Origin: Mesobacillus sp. AQ2
GTDB taxonomy: Bacteria > Bacillota > Bacilli > Bacillales > Cytobacillaceae
Reading direction: 5' to 3'
Assembly: GCF_030122805.1 (NCBI RefSeq)
Contig: NZ_CP126080.1
Coordinates: forward strand, 2,051,001 to 2,115,000
Length of the DNA: 64,000 nucleotides
Of the stretch, positions 8,168 to 15,487 are shown in pieces. Position 1 is the stretch's first letter, and each line of letters begins with the position of its first letter. The notes under the pieces are model-generated. The model made no database searches. It was given only the letters and a program-made list of their open reading frames with translations, and was not told where the DNA came from. The position numbers and the translations under genes were made by a program.

Positions 8168-8749
8168 ATGGAGCCTATTAAACGATTAGAAATGGAAATA
8201 CAAGAAAAAGAGGAAGAATTGATCCGTGTAAAACAGGAGCTGGCCGTTTTGCGCAAGCAGCATCCTTCTTTCGCAGTAACCAATTATGAACTGACTGACA
8301 CCGAAGGCAGTAAGGTACATTTAAGTGAGCTTTTTGGCGATAAAAATGAATTGATCGTTATACATAATATGGGGAAATCCTGTTCCTACTGCACTTTATG
8401 GGCAGATGGATTCAGTGGGTTTACACCACACCTTGAGAACAGGGCGGCATTTGTTTTAACAAGTCCGGATGATTACCAAACATTATCGGTTTTTTCCAAG
8501 GAACGAGACTGGAAATTCAAAAGCGTTTCGACAAAGGGGACAACTTTTAAAGACGACCTCGGGTTTAAAAATGCCGAGGGCTTTTGTCCAGGAGTTTCCA
8601 TATTATTGAAAGAAGAGGATGGAGCAATTAAGCATTACTCAAAAGCAACTTTCGGCCCTGGTGATGATTACTGCAGCATATGGTCCCTCTTTGAATTATT
8701 ATCGGATGGAAGCAGAAACTGGGGGCCGAAACATGCATATGAACGGTAA
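8168..8749 (+). CDS. DUF899-type thioredoxin-like protein
   Basis: A 193-residue DUF899-family protein with a thioredoxin-like fold. The segment MGKSCSYCTLWADGF carries a CxxC pair near residue 75, and a later FCPGVS supplies another cysteine. An N-terminal coiled-coil helix (residues 1-35) precedes the fold. ATG 8168 follows AAAGGGGGAA; an in-frame GTG at 8147 lies inside the previous gene. The function is probably redox-related but unproven. The stop overlaps the start of the next gene by 17 bases. Confidence 0.75.
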   Translation: MEPIKRLEMEIQEKEEELIRVKQELAVLRKQHPSFAVTNYELTDTEGSKVHLSELFGDKNELIVIHNMGKSCSYCTLWADGFSGFTPHLENRAAFVLTSPDDYQTLSVFSKERDWKFKSVSTKGTTFKDDLGFKNAEGFCPGVSILLKEEDGAIKHYSKATFGPGDDYCSIWSLFELLSDGSRNWGPKHAYER

Positions 8750-9500
8750 AAAGGTATTATTTGCAGATATTCTTGGGGAGATAACGAAGATCAATAAACT
8801 CCCTGAACAAGGCTGCACATCGGAAGTCTGCAGGATTGTTACACCAGACGGCATTTACATCATGAAAAGTGCGACTAAGAAAAAATATCGAGAGTGGCTA
8901 CACTCAGAGGCAGAAGTGCTTCAAATTTTATCCCATCAAAATTCCATTCCTGTTCCGAAGTATTATGGTTTCGTCGAGGAAGAGGATGCCAGCCATTTGC
9001 TGATGTCTTTTGATGATGGAATTACATTGACTGCTGCATTAAAAAAGGCTGGGACTATGAAGGAAAAACAAAGGCTGGTCAGGAGTTTTGGTCATTTTAT
9101 AAAACAGCTTCACGAGCAAGAAGCCGGTTTGAAATCAGAAACAGACTGGCTCGAAACCCAGTTGATGAGGGCTCGATTATACGCTGAGTCAGGCCAGGCT
9201 GATGGCAATTTAACATTATTGGAACAGTTGGAAGGAGGGAAACCGGAAAAGGTAAAACAAACGACCATCCACGGAGACTGTACCTCAGATAATGTATTGG
9301 TAGTGGATGGAGAAGTCCGTTTGTTTATCGATGTTGCTGGTATGACGCTTGGGGACCCTCGTTATGATGAATCTCTGGCGATTCGAAAATTCAGGGATAA
9401 GCCGGAATTGCTGGCTCCTTTTTACGAAGGATATACCAGATACCGAGTATCAGATGAAGAATACCTTTACTTTAAAGAAGGTTTATACGAATTTTTTTAG
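8733..9500 (+). CDS. APH-family phosphotransferase
   Basis: A 255-residue aminoglycoside/choline-kinase-like phosphotransferase. The catalytic loop HGDCTSDN is at residues 180-187 and the Mg-binding aspartate (FIDVAGMTLGDPRYDE) at 200. An ATP-site lysine is near residue 45 (IYIMKSATK). It could be a self-protection or small-molecule kinase; nothing shows that it confers drug resistance. ATG 8733 follows GGGGG; longer in-frame starts would lie deep in the DUF899 gene. Confidence 0.8.
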   Translation: MHMNGKKVLFADILGEITKINKLPEQGCTSEVCRIVTPDGIYIMKSATKKKYREWLHSEAEVLQILSHQNSIPVPKYYGFVEEEDASHLLMSFDDGITLTAALKKAGTMKEKQRLVRSFGHFIKQLHEQEAGLKSETDWLETQLMRARLYAESGQADGNLTLLEQLEGGKPEKVKQTTIHGDCTSDNVLVVDGEVRLFIDVAGMTLGDPRYDESLAIRKFRDKPELLAPFYEGYTRYRVSDEEYLYFKEGLYEFF

Positions 9501-9511
9501 GAGGGTCAAAC

Positions 9512-9949
9512 ATGTGCCAGGTTGTGAACAGGGAATTTAAAGTGATTGGGTCGAAACATAGTGGGCCATTTGAAAATTATGCACAGCTGGTACCTCAGGC
9601 GGCACAGCAGTTTTTACAGCGTATGCCGAATAATGAGGGAACCGAAGTGACAGTTTATGAGCCAAAGGCAAGTAACAGTCATGTTGAAGGGATATTTTAC
9701 GTAGGAATCCTTGTGGAGGAAAAGCCTGTATCCTTGCCGGAGGAAATTGAATTCTTAGAAATTCAGCATAGTTACGGAATGATCTCTGGGAAAGGGAATG
9801 AAATCGGAAAATTGTATTCAACACTTGATGAGTGGATCGATGGACAGGGATATCAAAAGGAACTCGATGGAAGCTACATAATTGAAACCTATCATCCTGT
9901 TGAGAATGATATAGAAATGATAGAAATATATATTCCTATTCACCCTTAA
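9512..9949 (+). CDS. GyrI-like / effector-binding domain protein
   Basis: A 145-residue stand-alone GyrI-like domain with no DNA-binding region. The opening VNREFKVIGSKHSGPFENY, the central IEFLEIQHSYGMISGKGN and the helix LYSTLDEWIDGQGY follow the same layout as the protein at 5274-5729, but identity is low. It starts 11 bases after the APH gene, with GGAGGG upstream of ATG 9512, so it is probably in the same operon. Confidence 0.75.
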   Translation: MCQVVNREFKVIGSKHSGPFENYAQLVPQAAQQFLQRMPNNEGTEVTVYEPKASNSHVEGIFYVGILVEEKPVSLPEEIEFLEIQHSYGMISGKGNEIGKLYSTLDEWIDGQGYQKELDGSYIIETYHPVENDIEMIEIYIPIHP

Positions 9950-9998
9950 TATGATAAAATATTGAAGATTTAACTTATTAAGGAAATGGGGGGGGTTT

Positions 9999-10736
9999 AT
10001 GGAGTATAGAGGGTCATCGGCTTATGAGGAAGAGGATTTTTTCCAGAATTACTTGAAGAGAAAAACACGGCCTGAAAGTCCAAATAATAGTATAGAAAAA
10101 CCAATCTTGCTCGAGTTAATGGGGAATGTGAAAGGTAAAATGATACTCGATCTGGGTTGCGGCGATGCGGAGATAGGGGTTGAACTCCTGAGAGAAGGTG
10201 CCGGTGCATATATCGGGTTGGAAGGTTCCGAAAATATGATCCATGTTGCAGTGGGAAATTTGAAAGACACTGCTGGCCAGATTTTGCACGCTTCAATGGA
10301 GGAATGGCAACCGCTGGCAGAGGAATATGATTTAGTCCTTTCTCGTTTTGCACTGCATTATTTAGAGGATTTAGGCAGTATTTTTACAAAGGTTCATGAC
10401 TCGTTGGTGCCAGGCGGAAGGTTTGTTTTCAGCGTTCAGCACCCAGTACTCACCTCATCATCGAAAAGTGCTGAAGGCAGCGGCAGAAGAACTGACTGGG
10501 TTGTGGACAATTATTTCAACCAGGGAGAACGTTCTGAACCGTGGATCGGGAAAAAGGTAATCAAATACCATCGGACAGTCGAAGAGTATTTCACCCTCTT
10601 ATTGGAAGCTGGTTTTATGATAGAAGACCTGAGAGAAGGGACTCCGAAAGCCGAAAACTTCTCCACCAGGGAAGAATACGAGCGGAGGATAAGGATTCCG
10701 CTGGTATTGATGTTCGCTTGCAGGAAGCAGGGCTAA
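9999..10736 (+). CDS. SAM-dependent class I methyltransferase
   Basis: A 245-residue methyltransferase. Motif I (MILDLGCGDAEIG) lies near residue 48, the acidic residue of motif II in YIGLEGSENMI, and motif IV in YDLVLSRFALHYLED. A PGGRFVFSVQHP motif follows near 145. The family methylates small molecules, quinones or RNA; substrate unknown. ATG 9999 follows a run of eight G. The next gene starts five bases after the stop. Confidence 0.85.
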   Translation: MEYRGSSAYEEEDFFQNYLKRKTRPESPNNSIEKPILLELMGNVKGKMILDLGCGDAEIGVELLREGAGAYIGLEGSENMIHVAVGNLKDTAGQILHASMEEWQPLAEEYDLVLSRFALHYLEDLGSIFTKVHDSLVPGGRFVFSVQHPVLTSSSKSAEGSGRRTDWVVDNYFNQGERSEPWIGKKVIKYHRTVEEYFTLLLEAGFMIEDLREGTPKAENFSTREEYERRIRIPLVLMFACRKQG

Positions 10737-10741
10737 TTGGT

Positions 10742-11203
10742 ATGGAAATCCGATCAGCAGAGATAGAGGATGTTAGTGAAATCCTGTCTGTGTTAAATGC
10801 AGCTTCGCTTTCTCTACACCAAAAAGGTGTGAATCAGTGGAATTACCCATGGAATGAAAAACAGCTGCTGGAACAGGTTGGATTTTTGTATGTTGCATCA
10901 GTTGATGGAAAAATTATCGGGACATTTGGCATTAAAGATGTGGGGCAATGGCATATTGAGGGAGCCGTAAAATACTTATACCAGCTAGCTCTACACCCCG
11001 ATTACCAGGGAAAAGGATACGGTGCTGATATTGTGTCCTGGGCATGTCAAAAAGTACGAGGTTTCGGGCAGGAACTGTATCTGGATTGCTGGGCAGGAAA
11101 TGAAAAGTTAAAAAGCTTTTACAGCGAGAATGGCTTTGAATATATCGGAGATTTTCCTGTGGAGGACTATTACATAAGCATTTTTAGATGCAGGGAGGGA
11201 TAG
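10742..11203 (+). CDS. GNAT-family N-acetyltransferase
   Basis: A 153-residue GNAT acetyltransferase. The acetyl-CoA motif is LALHPDYQGKGYGADIV near residue 83 and the C-terminal motif B is LKSFYSENGFEYIG. ATG 10742 begins just after the methyltransferase stop, with a weak site (GCAGGG), so translation may depend on coupling. Substrate unknown. Confidence 0.8.
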   Translation: MEIRSAEIEDVSEILSVLNAASLSLHQKGVNQWNYPWNEKQLLEQVGFLYVASVDGKIIGTFGIKDVGQWHIEGAVKYLYQLALHPDYQGKGYGADIVSWACQKVRGFGQELYLDCWAGNEKLKSFYSENGFEYIGDFPVEDYYISIFRCREG

Positions 11204-11204
11204 T

Positions 11205-11285
11205 ATGGATGCCATTTTTAAAGATATCGTCCATATTATGCATCATGATTATGCAGGTTGGAAACAGAGTGGAGATCCTGAGTAA
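11205..11285 (+). pseudogene. N-terminal remnant, probably of an S41-type peptidase
   Basis: A 26-codon frame with a good GGGAGGG site starts one base after the GNAT gene. Its opening MDAIFKDIVHIMHHDYAG resembles the N-terminus of Bacillus C-terminal-processing (S41) peptidases as I remember them, then it stops at TAA 11283-11285. No continuation is visible in any frame over the next 400 bases. Most likely the surviving 5' end of a deleted gene; the family call is from memory. Confidence 0.4.
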
Positions 11286-11454
11286 ATGAATGATACCCTT
11301 AGTAAACTTATCAAAGGTAAACCTGGCTGTGGAGTTAGATGGAAGACGCTAACAAAGCTACATTAAAATAGGAAAAACGGTAAAATGTTTACAAAATAGC
11401 CGAATTTGCTTCATTCCATCTTTACAATACTGTGCTAAAGTATAGATGTAAGGG

Positions 11455-11668
11455 ATCTCATAATTTAAGGAGTGTTGGCGATGGTTTACAAAGTCATCAT
11501 TAATTTCCTATTGGTATGTGCCCACTTCTATCTTCTTTAACAGATGTTAAAGAAGTCTTAACAAATTCAGGCAACGAATTTTATATTTCTTCATTAATAT
11601 AAATACTAGGCAGGATAGCAAGTGTGGCTATCGAGGCAATCAGCGAAGGTGGGGCTGGTTGTTTTTTT
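11455..11668 (+). ncRNA. Candidate structured small transcript ending in a terminator
   Basis: Between two gene ends there is a self-contained unit: a translatable 19-codon frame; a perfect inverted repeat TTCTTTAACA-GA-TGTTAAAGAA at 11533-11554; a small GATAGC/GCTATC hairpin; and a terminator hairpin CAATCAGC (11637-11644) with GCTGGTTG (11654-11661) followed by seven T. Together they suggest a short transcript of about 200 bases. It matches no RNA family I recognise, and the 5' end is a guess. Confidence 0.4.
11481..11540 (+). CDS. Possible 19-residue hydrophobic peptide
   Basis: A very short frame (MVYKVIINFLLVCAHFYLL) behind AAGGAG at 11467-11472, nine bases before the ATG. The peptide is almost wholly hydrophobic, as in small membrane peptides or leader peptides. 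Its last codons fall inside a perfect palindrome (11533-11554), and a terminator follows at 11637-11668. Too short to be sure by sequence alone. Confidence 0.35.
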   Translation: MVYKVIINFLLVCAHFYLL

Positions 11669-11721
11669 GTTGAGGAAAGAAGTGAAATTCACTGATGATG
11701 TATAGTTGATGATGGTTTAAT

Positions 11722-12019
11722 GGACATTTCAGAGAGGGATGCCAATCAAAAAGTCTAAGAAGGTGGTTTTAATGGACATTTCAGAGAGGCATCTCAGTTA
11801 AAATGTCTAAGAAAATGGTTTTAATGGACATTTCAGAGAGGGATGCCAATCAAAATGTCTAAGAAAGTGGTTTTAATAGACATTTCAGAGAGGCATCTAA
11901 GTTAAAATGTCTAAGAAAGTGGGTTTAATGGACATTTCAGAGAGGCATCTCAGTCAAAATGTCTAAGAAAGTGGGTTTAATGGACATTTCAGAGTGGAAT
12001 ACCAGTCAAAATGTCTAAG
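11722..12019. repeat. 52-bp tandem array, family 2 (six units)
   Basis: Unit starts, taken at GGACATTTCAGAG, fall at 11722, 11774, 11826, 11878 (with one substitution), 11930 and 11982, so every step is exactly 52 bases. In the second unit GACATTT (11775-11781) and AAATGTC (11801-11807) form an inverted repeat spanning 33 bases; inside it GAGA and TCTC also pair. Two alternating variants of the middle (GGGATGCCAATC and GGCATCTCAGTT) are present. The array lies between a plus-strand and a convergent minus-strand gene. Confidence 0.9.
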
Positions 12020-12065
12020 TAAACGTTCTCCACTAAATAATTTTCGAGATTTTTACTAATACCGA

Positions 12066-12980
12066 TCATGAATAGGTTCTCCCTTTCTTTATTTCTGTAA
12101 AATGGTAATGTTTTGCCAGTATCCTGCTAATCCTTTTGTTATCAGGGATAATATTACACCACTCTTTTATTGCAGGTGTAGTTATTGGACGGGACGGAAA
12201 TAGCAACTTAATTTCGGTTATACTTCTTAAGACTGCAAGTTCAGCTTTTTCTATATGGCCGCAATCATTGCAATATATTTTATGTCCAACTGCTATCACC
12301 GCAAAAGACTCACATTCCAAACAAGTAATCCCTTTCTTGAGTTCATCATAATGAAAGGAAGGTAGTTTATTGGATAAGCTGTCAGTTTGATGAAGGGAGA
12401 CTAGTTTGCTTGCAAGTTTATTATGGTTGGTGGATACTTTTCCGGGTTGGTTATTGAGATGATTGAGGAGTCGTTTGATTTGGGTGGGAAAAATGAATGG
12501 GAGTTCGGGTTGTGCGTGATACAGTGTGAACTCGGGGTTAACGAAAACGACGGAGCCTTGAAGCTTAAAGTTGTAGCCGAGTTGATTCAACAGCTTTTTA
12601 AAAAGCAGCTTAGTGCGATTAAGTTGATCAAGGGGATTCTTCATTGATGCTCCGGTTGTAGTAGAGGTAAGTCCTTCTTGTTTGTACAGGTAATCTCCGT
12701 GGTTGTTTTTTATTTCAAAAACGTATAACGTGTCAGCGAATATAATTAGAGTATCTATCTGAAAGGTTGCTTTCTCTACTTCGAGCAGCAATTCATTCAA
12801 AATCAAGCAGCTGCTTGTCAGTGTCTCTGTCATGGCATCGAATTGTAATTCGCCTTGATATCCTTTTTCGAGGTTCGATAGGTACCTTTTTTCCTCATCT
12901 GATAACGCAAGTCTTTTATTTAAAATTCGCAGTTTTGATAAAATGATGGGTTCATTCCGCTCCTTAAAAGCCACAATCAT
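12066..12980 (-). CDS. NERD-domain protein with C-terminal zinc ribbon
   Basis: A 304-residue protein. Residues about 38-150 form a NERD (nuclease-related) domain, with EKGYQGELQFD, QIDTLIIFADTLYVFEIKN and the following polar core typical of this restriction-endonuclease-like fold. Near the C-terminus two CxxC pairs (CLEC and CNDC, about residues 226 and 244) form a zinc ribbon, often seen in NERD proteins. Nuclease activity and targets are unproven. ATG 12980 follows AAGGAAGGAAG. It is convergent with the genes and 52-bp array to its left. Confidence 0.8.
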   Translation of the reverse strand: MIVAFKERNEPIILSKLRILNKRLALSDEEKRYLSNLEKGYQGELQFDAMTETLTSSCLILNELLLEVEKATFQIDTLIIFADTLYVFEIKNNHGDYLYKQEGLTSTTTGASMKNPLDQLNRTKLLFKKLLNQLGYNFKLQGSVVFVNPEFTLYHAQPELPFIFPTQIKRLLNHLNNQPGKVSTNHNKLASKLVSLHQTDSLSNKLPSFHYDELKKGITCLECESFAVIAVGHKIYCNDCGHIEKAELAVLRSITEIKLLFPSRPITTPAIKEWCNIIPDNKRISRILAKHYHFTEIKKGRTYS

Positions 12981-13110
12981 CTTCCTTCCTTTAATTAGTC
13001 ACCACCATCATACTATTTTACCAATCTAAAAATATTGAATTTTTTGTGAACTGTTCAACCCTCACTGAATACAATGATAAGACCACTTGATTCAGTCAGG
13101 AGGAGCCGAG

Positions 13111-13332
13111 ATGTCTTTGAAGTTTTATGCATTTTTTCTGAAAGCCCTTGGTCTTGCTGTTTTCCTTGTACCGATGTTCATGAAGGGAATGGGATATATT
13201 GCGACCATTTCACCTTCAGTTATGTTTAGTTTAATTGCTATTGGAGTTGTTCTCCTGATCGCAGGGAATGTGTGTGAGGTAAAGGCTATGCGGTCCGGTG
13301 CCTATAGCAGGCGGAGAAGAAGAATAAGGTGA
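13111..13332 (+). CDS. Small two-helix membrane protein
   Basis: A 73-residue protein with hydrophobic segments at about residues 6-22 and 32-52 and a very basic tail (SRRRRRIR). ATG 13111 follows AGGAGGAGCC. No family recognised. The gene ends next to a strong hairpin shared with the convergent minus-strand gene. Confidence 0.6.
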   Translation: MSLKFYAFFLKALGLAVFLVPMFMKGMGYIATISPSVMFSLIAIGVVLLIAGNVCEVKAMRSGAYSRRRRRIR

Positions 13333-13334
13333 GA

Positions 13335-13368
13335 AACGAGTTTCAGATTCTGAAACTCGTTATTTTTT
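13335..13368. terminator. Bidirectional terminator
   Basis: AACGAGTTTCAG (13335-13346) pairs with CTGAAACTCGTT (13350-13361), followed on the plus strand by ATTTTTTT. The last codons of the minus-strand gene ending at 13343 lie within this hairpin. Confidence 0.8.
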
Positions 13369-13651
13369 TAAAAGAAAACAAGAACCAAACGAGCAGGTAG
13401 ATGTATCCTGCAATGGTGAAAATGGCCCATAGTGCTCCATGTTTGAATTCCTTTGCTAAAAATTCGAATTCATTCATCTCAAGGGGCCTGCCAATGCTAT
13501 TCATCAGGCTGACCATAGGCACAGAAATGATCAGCAATATCGCAACCATTGCAAGGGCAACCTGTTTTTTCTTGATGACCATATAAATGGCCCTGACGAA
13601 AATCGTCATTAACAGCAAATAGTAAAAGATCCAGAACACGATCTCTGTCAT
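13343..13651 (-). CDS. Small membrane protein of unknown function
   Basis: A 102-residue protein with three hydrophobic segments (about residues 5-23, 31-50 and 74-94). The coding sequence reads straight into the terminator, which encodes its last residues (ITSFRI). ATG 13651 follows GAGGGAGGGA. No family recognised. Confidence 0.6.
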   Translation of the reverse strand: MTEIVFWIFYYLLLMTIFVRAIYMVIKKKQVALAMVAILLIISVPMVSLMNSIGRPLEMNEFEFLAKEFKHGALWAIFTIAGYIYLLVWFLFSFKKITSFRI

Positions 13652-13725
13652 GAAAATCCCTCCCTCATGAATTCTATCATTTTTTTATGTTAGATTGTGG
13701 TAAAATTGGTTTAGAGGTGAGCAAT

Positions 13726-13902
13726 TTGGTTGTTATCAATATTTGGTTGATAATCATTTTAGCGGTTGCGTTTCTCGCTGCAGTTGGAGCCTGGCTGAAT
13801 ACAAGGCTGATTTTAAAAGAATTGGCTATCATTAAAGCGCATATAGGCATAAAAGAGGAAAGAACACCGTCAGTTTTTGACAATGATCTCGACAAAGACT
13901 AA
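13726..13902 (+). CDS. Small single-helix membrane protein
   Basis: A 58-residue protein with one transmembrane segment (about residues 4-26) followed by a charged cytoplasmic tail (ELAIIKAHIGIKEE). TTG 13726 is chosen because GAGGTGAG lies five bases upstream; an ATG at 13687 has no ribosome-binding site. It lies 18 bases upstream of the P-loop NTPase gene and is probably co-transcribed. Confidence 0.55.
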   Translation: MVVINIWLIIILAVAFLAAVGAWLNTRLILKELAIIKAHIGIKEERTPSVFDNDLDKD

Positions 13903-13920
13903 AAAACAGGGTGAAAGATT

Positions 13921-14454
13921 GTGACGAAAATACATATGATTGGCGGCCCGGGTAGCGGGAAAACATACATAGCGGCAAAACTTTCAAAAATGCTTGGGGT
14001 TCCAAAGCATGATTTGGACAGAATTTTTTGGGATCAAGATTCAGAGTATTTCGGTTCCCAAACACCTCCGGTAAAAAGGGTCGAAATGCTGAAAAAGGTT
14101 TTATCGGAGGATAAGTGGATTATAGAAGGAGTGTATTATAGCTGGCTTGAAGAAAGCTTCAAGCATGCTGACTATATTTTTGTGTTTAAGACGAATGTGT
14201 TCGTTCGCGACTGGAGAATTGTGAAAAGGTTTATTTTAAGAAAAGCAAAGCTGGCACCTTCTCCTCGAAAAGAGAACCTAAAGACGCTGATCGATTTCCT
14301 GAAGTGGAACCACCAATATGATGGCAACAATCTAGTAGAGGCAATCAAGCTGATGAAGCCGTACAAGGACAAAGTCATCATACTAACGAAGAGTGATGAT
14401 GTATTCAAGCTTTTCGTCAAGCGGAAAAAGAAACCGTCTGGAGGAGCAGCTTAA
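13921..14454 (+). CDS. P-loop NTPase, adenylate-kinase/FlaR-like
   Basis: A 177-residue small P-loop protein. The Walker A GGPGSGKT is at residues 8-15, the LDRIFW segment that typifies FlaR-like 'topology modulation' proteins near residue 32, and DADYIFVF-like Walker B and DWRIVKRFILR lid regions follow. Such proteins resemble adenylate kinase; their real substrate is unknown. GTG start at 13921 with GGGTGAAAG upstream. Confidence 0.75.
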   Translation: MTKIHMIGGPGSGKTYIAAKLSKMLGVPKHDLDRIFWDQDSEYFGSQTPPVKRVEMLKKVLSEDKWIIEGVYYSWLEESFKHADYIFVFKTNVFVRDWRIVKRFILRKAKLAPSPRKENLKTLIDFLKWNHQYDGNNLVEAIKLMKPYKDKVIILTKSDDVFKLFVKRKKKPSGGAA

Positions 14455-14465
14455 CTCGAAAGAAA

Positions 14466-14493
14466 AACTGCCTTAACACTAAGGCAGTTTTAA
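14466..14493. terminator. Bidirectional terminator
   Basis: AACTGCCTTA (14466-14475) pairs with TAAGGCAGTT (14480-14489) around ACAC; T residues follow on the plus strand and the A run at 14463-14467 gives a T run on the minus strand. It ends both convergent genes. Confidence 0.85.
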
Positions 14494-14921
14494 AACAGGC
14501 TTTCAAATGGAGTCGTGCTGATTTGTTTTTCAGCAAGACGCTTTCGCAAAAATTTATGATCACGCTTTGGTGTAGCCAGGATATAGCCGCGGATGACAAG
14601 TTCCTGCGTGATCTTGTCCGCATTTTCCTCTAGTGCGAGTTCACCAATTTTACCGGCAATCTTATGCCTTGCCACATCCCTGAACAATTCTGGAACCGGA
14701 CTCACCAAATCTTCGAGCAATTCCTTCTGATCATCTGGCCATAGATGCCGCGTCTGATTCACAAAATACTCTTCCCAATCCATATCCGATTTGCCGTCGT
14801 CTTTAGGCAGCTTTTTCAAAAACTTGCGGAACATGAAGTATCCGCCAATCGCGAATAAGCCAACCAATACAACGACCCAGAATAAAATAAACCACAAAAA
14901 CCAACCTTCAAGCTGATACAT
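14490..14921 (-). CDS. yneK: DUF2621 protein (YneK-like)
   Basis: A 143-residue protein with one N-terminal transmembrane helix (about residues 8-30) and a soluble domain containing DGKSDMDWEEYF, VSPVPELFRDVARHKIAGKIG and ATPKRDHKFL. This is the pattern I recall for B. subtilis YneK and DUF2621. The HKIAGKIGELALEENA stretch looks like a PCP-reductase-type module. Function unknown. ATG 14921 follows GGGTGAAGGG. Confidence 0.7.
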   Translation of the reverse strand: MYQLEGWFLWFILFWVVVLVGLFAIGGYFMFRKFLKKLPKDDGKSDMDWEEYFVNQTRHLWPDDQKELLEDLVSPVPELFRDVARHKIAGKIGELALEENADKITQELVIRGYILATPKRDHKFLRKRLAEKQISTTPFESLF

Positions 14922-15012
14922 AACCCTTCACCCACGCATTTCTAATATCTTTTCTTATTATAGTATCAGCAGTAAAGGGAAGACAAGTCTTGTGACAATT
15001 TGAGTAACATGC

Positions 15013-15041
15013 TTGTAAAATCACCAGCTTGTAAGTATAAT
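15013..15041 (+). promoter_or_regulatory. SigA-type promoter of the selenocysteine tRNA gene
   Basis: TTGTAA (15013-15018) and TATAAT (15036-15041) are separated by 17 bases, and the tRNA begins 18 bases after the -10 box. This spacing argues that the tRNA gene is active. Confidence 0.65.
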
Positions 15042-15059
15042 AGACCTTGTTCTTCAAAT

Positions 15060-15156
15060 GGGGCTGAATGGGGTACTGGTGTCCTCCACGGTCTTCAAAA
15101 CCGCTTGTGACCTGCGTGCCAGGTTAGCTGGGTTCGATTCCCAGGCGGTCCCGCCA
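15060..15156 (+). tRNA. selC: Selenocysteine tRNA, anticodon UCA
   Basis: A 97-base tRNA with the features of tRNA-Sec. The anticodon loop CTTCAAA is closed by CGGT/ACCG and gives anticodon UCA, which reads UGA. The variable arm is long, with stem ACCTG/CAGGT. The T arm is CTGGG-TTCGATT-CCCAG and the eight-base acceptor strand GCGGTCCC pairs with GGGGCTGA at the 5' end (seven pairs, including G-U pairs). CCA is encoded at 15154-15156. The D arm is long (GGGGTAC with GTCCTCC, one mismatch). Its presence implies that the organism can make selenoproteins; selA, selB and selD are not in this window. A broken 3' copy lies at 20323-20365. Confidence 0.9.
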
Positions 15157-15487
15157 ATTTTTTCGGTATACTTATCGGTTTTACCTGTTTTTTAAAAGTG
15201 ATACTACTTGGATTTGGACAGTGTGTTCTTTTAATACATACACAATTATTCCTTCTATTAAATACATAACAGTATAAACGTTTTAGAACGTGCCAAAAAT
15301 CCACCCATCAGATATGTTGGGTGGATTTTTTTCTGTTTTAATCTTAAGCCGCACTCTAAGAAGTAGTATTCAAAATAAACGGGCAGATGAACATATAGTC
15401 AACTAAAAGTGAGTATCATGCATCTATTACAGCTTTATAGATATCAGCAATACTATCCACAAACCTAATCCTGCCTTAAAATCCATC
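15157..15487. other. Gap between selC and the FadR-family gene
   Basis: This 331-base gap holds no gene that I can support. It contains one strong terminator at 15295-15332, and a T run directly after the tRNA that may help end the tRNA transcript. It forms the left edge of the segment bounded by the two tRNA-Sec 3' ends. Confidence 0.5.
15295..15332 (+). terminator. Rho-independent terminator downstream of selC
   Basis: AAAAATCCACCCA (15295-15307) pairs with TGGGTGGATTTTT (15318-15330) and runs into more T. No open gene precedes it other than the tRNA 140 bases away, so it may belong to a lost gene or act as a second selC terminator. Confidence 0.75.

Noticed and set aside
11722..12019. CRISPR array
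   Set aside because: The whole 52-bp unit is repeated with gradual change; there are no constant 25-40 bp repeats with unique spacers, and no cas genes in the window.
15060..15156. tRNA-Ser or tRNA-Leu because of the long variable arm
   Set aside because: The anticodon loop CTTCAAA gives UCA, not a Ser or Leu anticodon, and the eight-base acceptor strand and long D arm fit tRNA-Sec.
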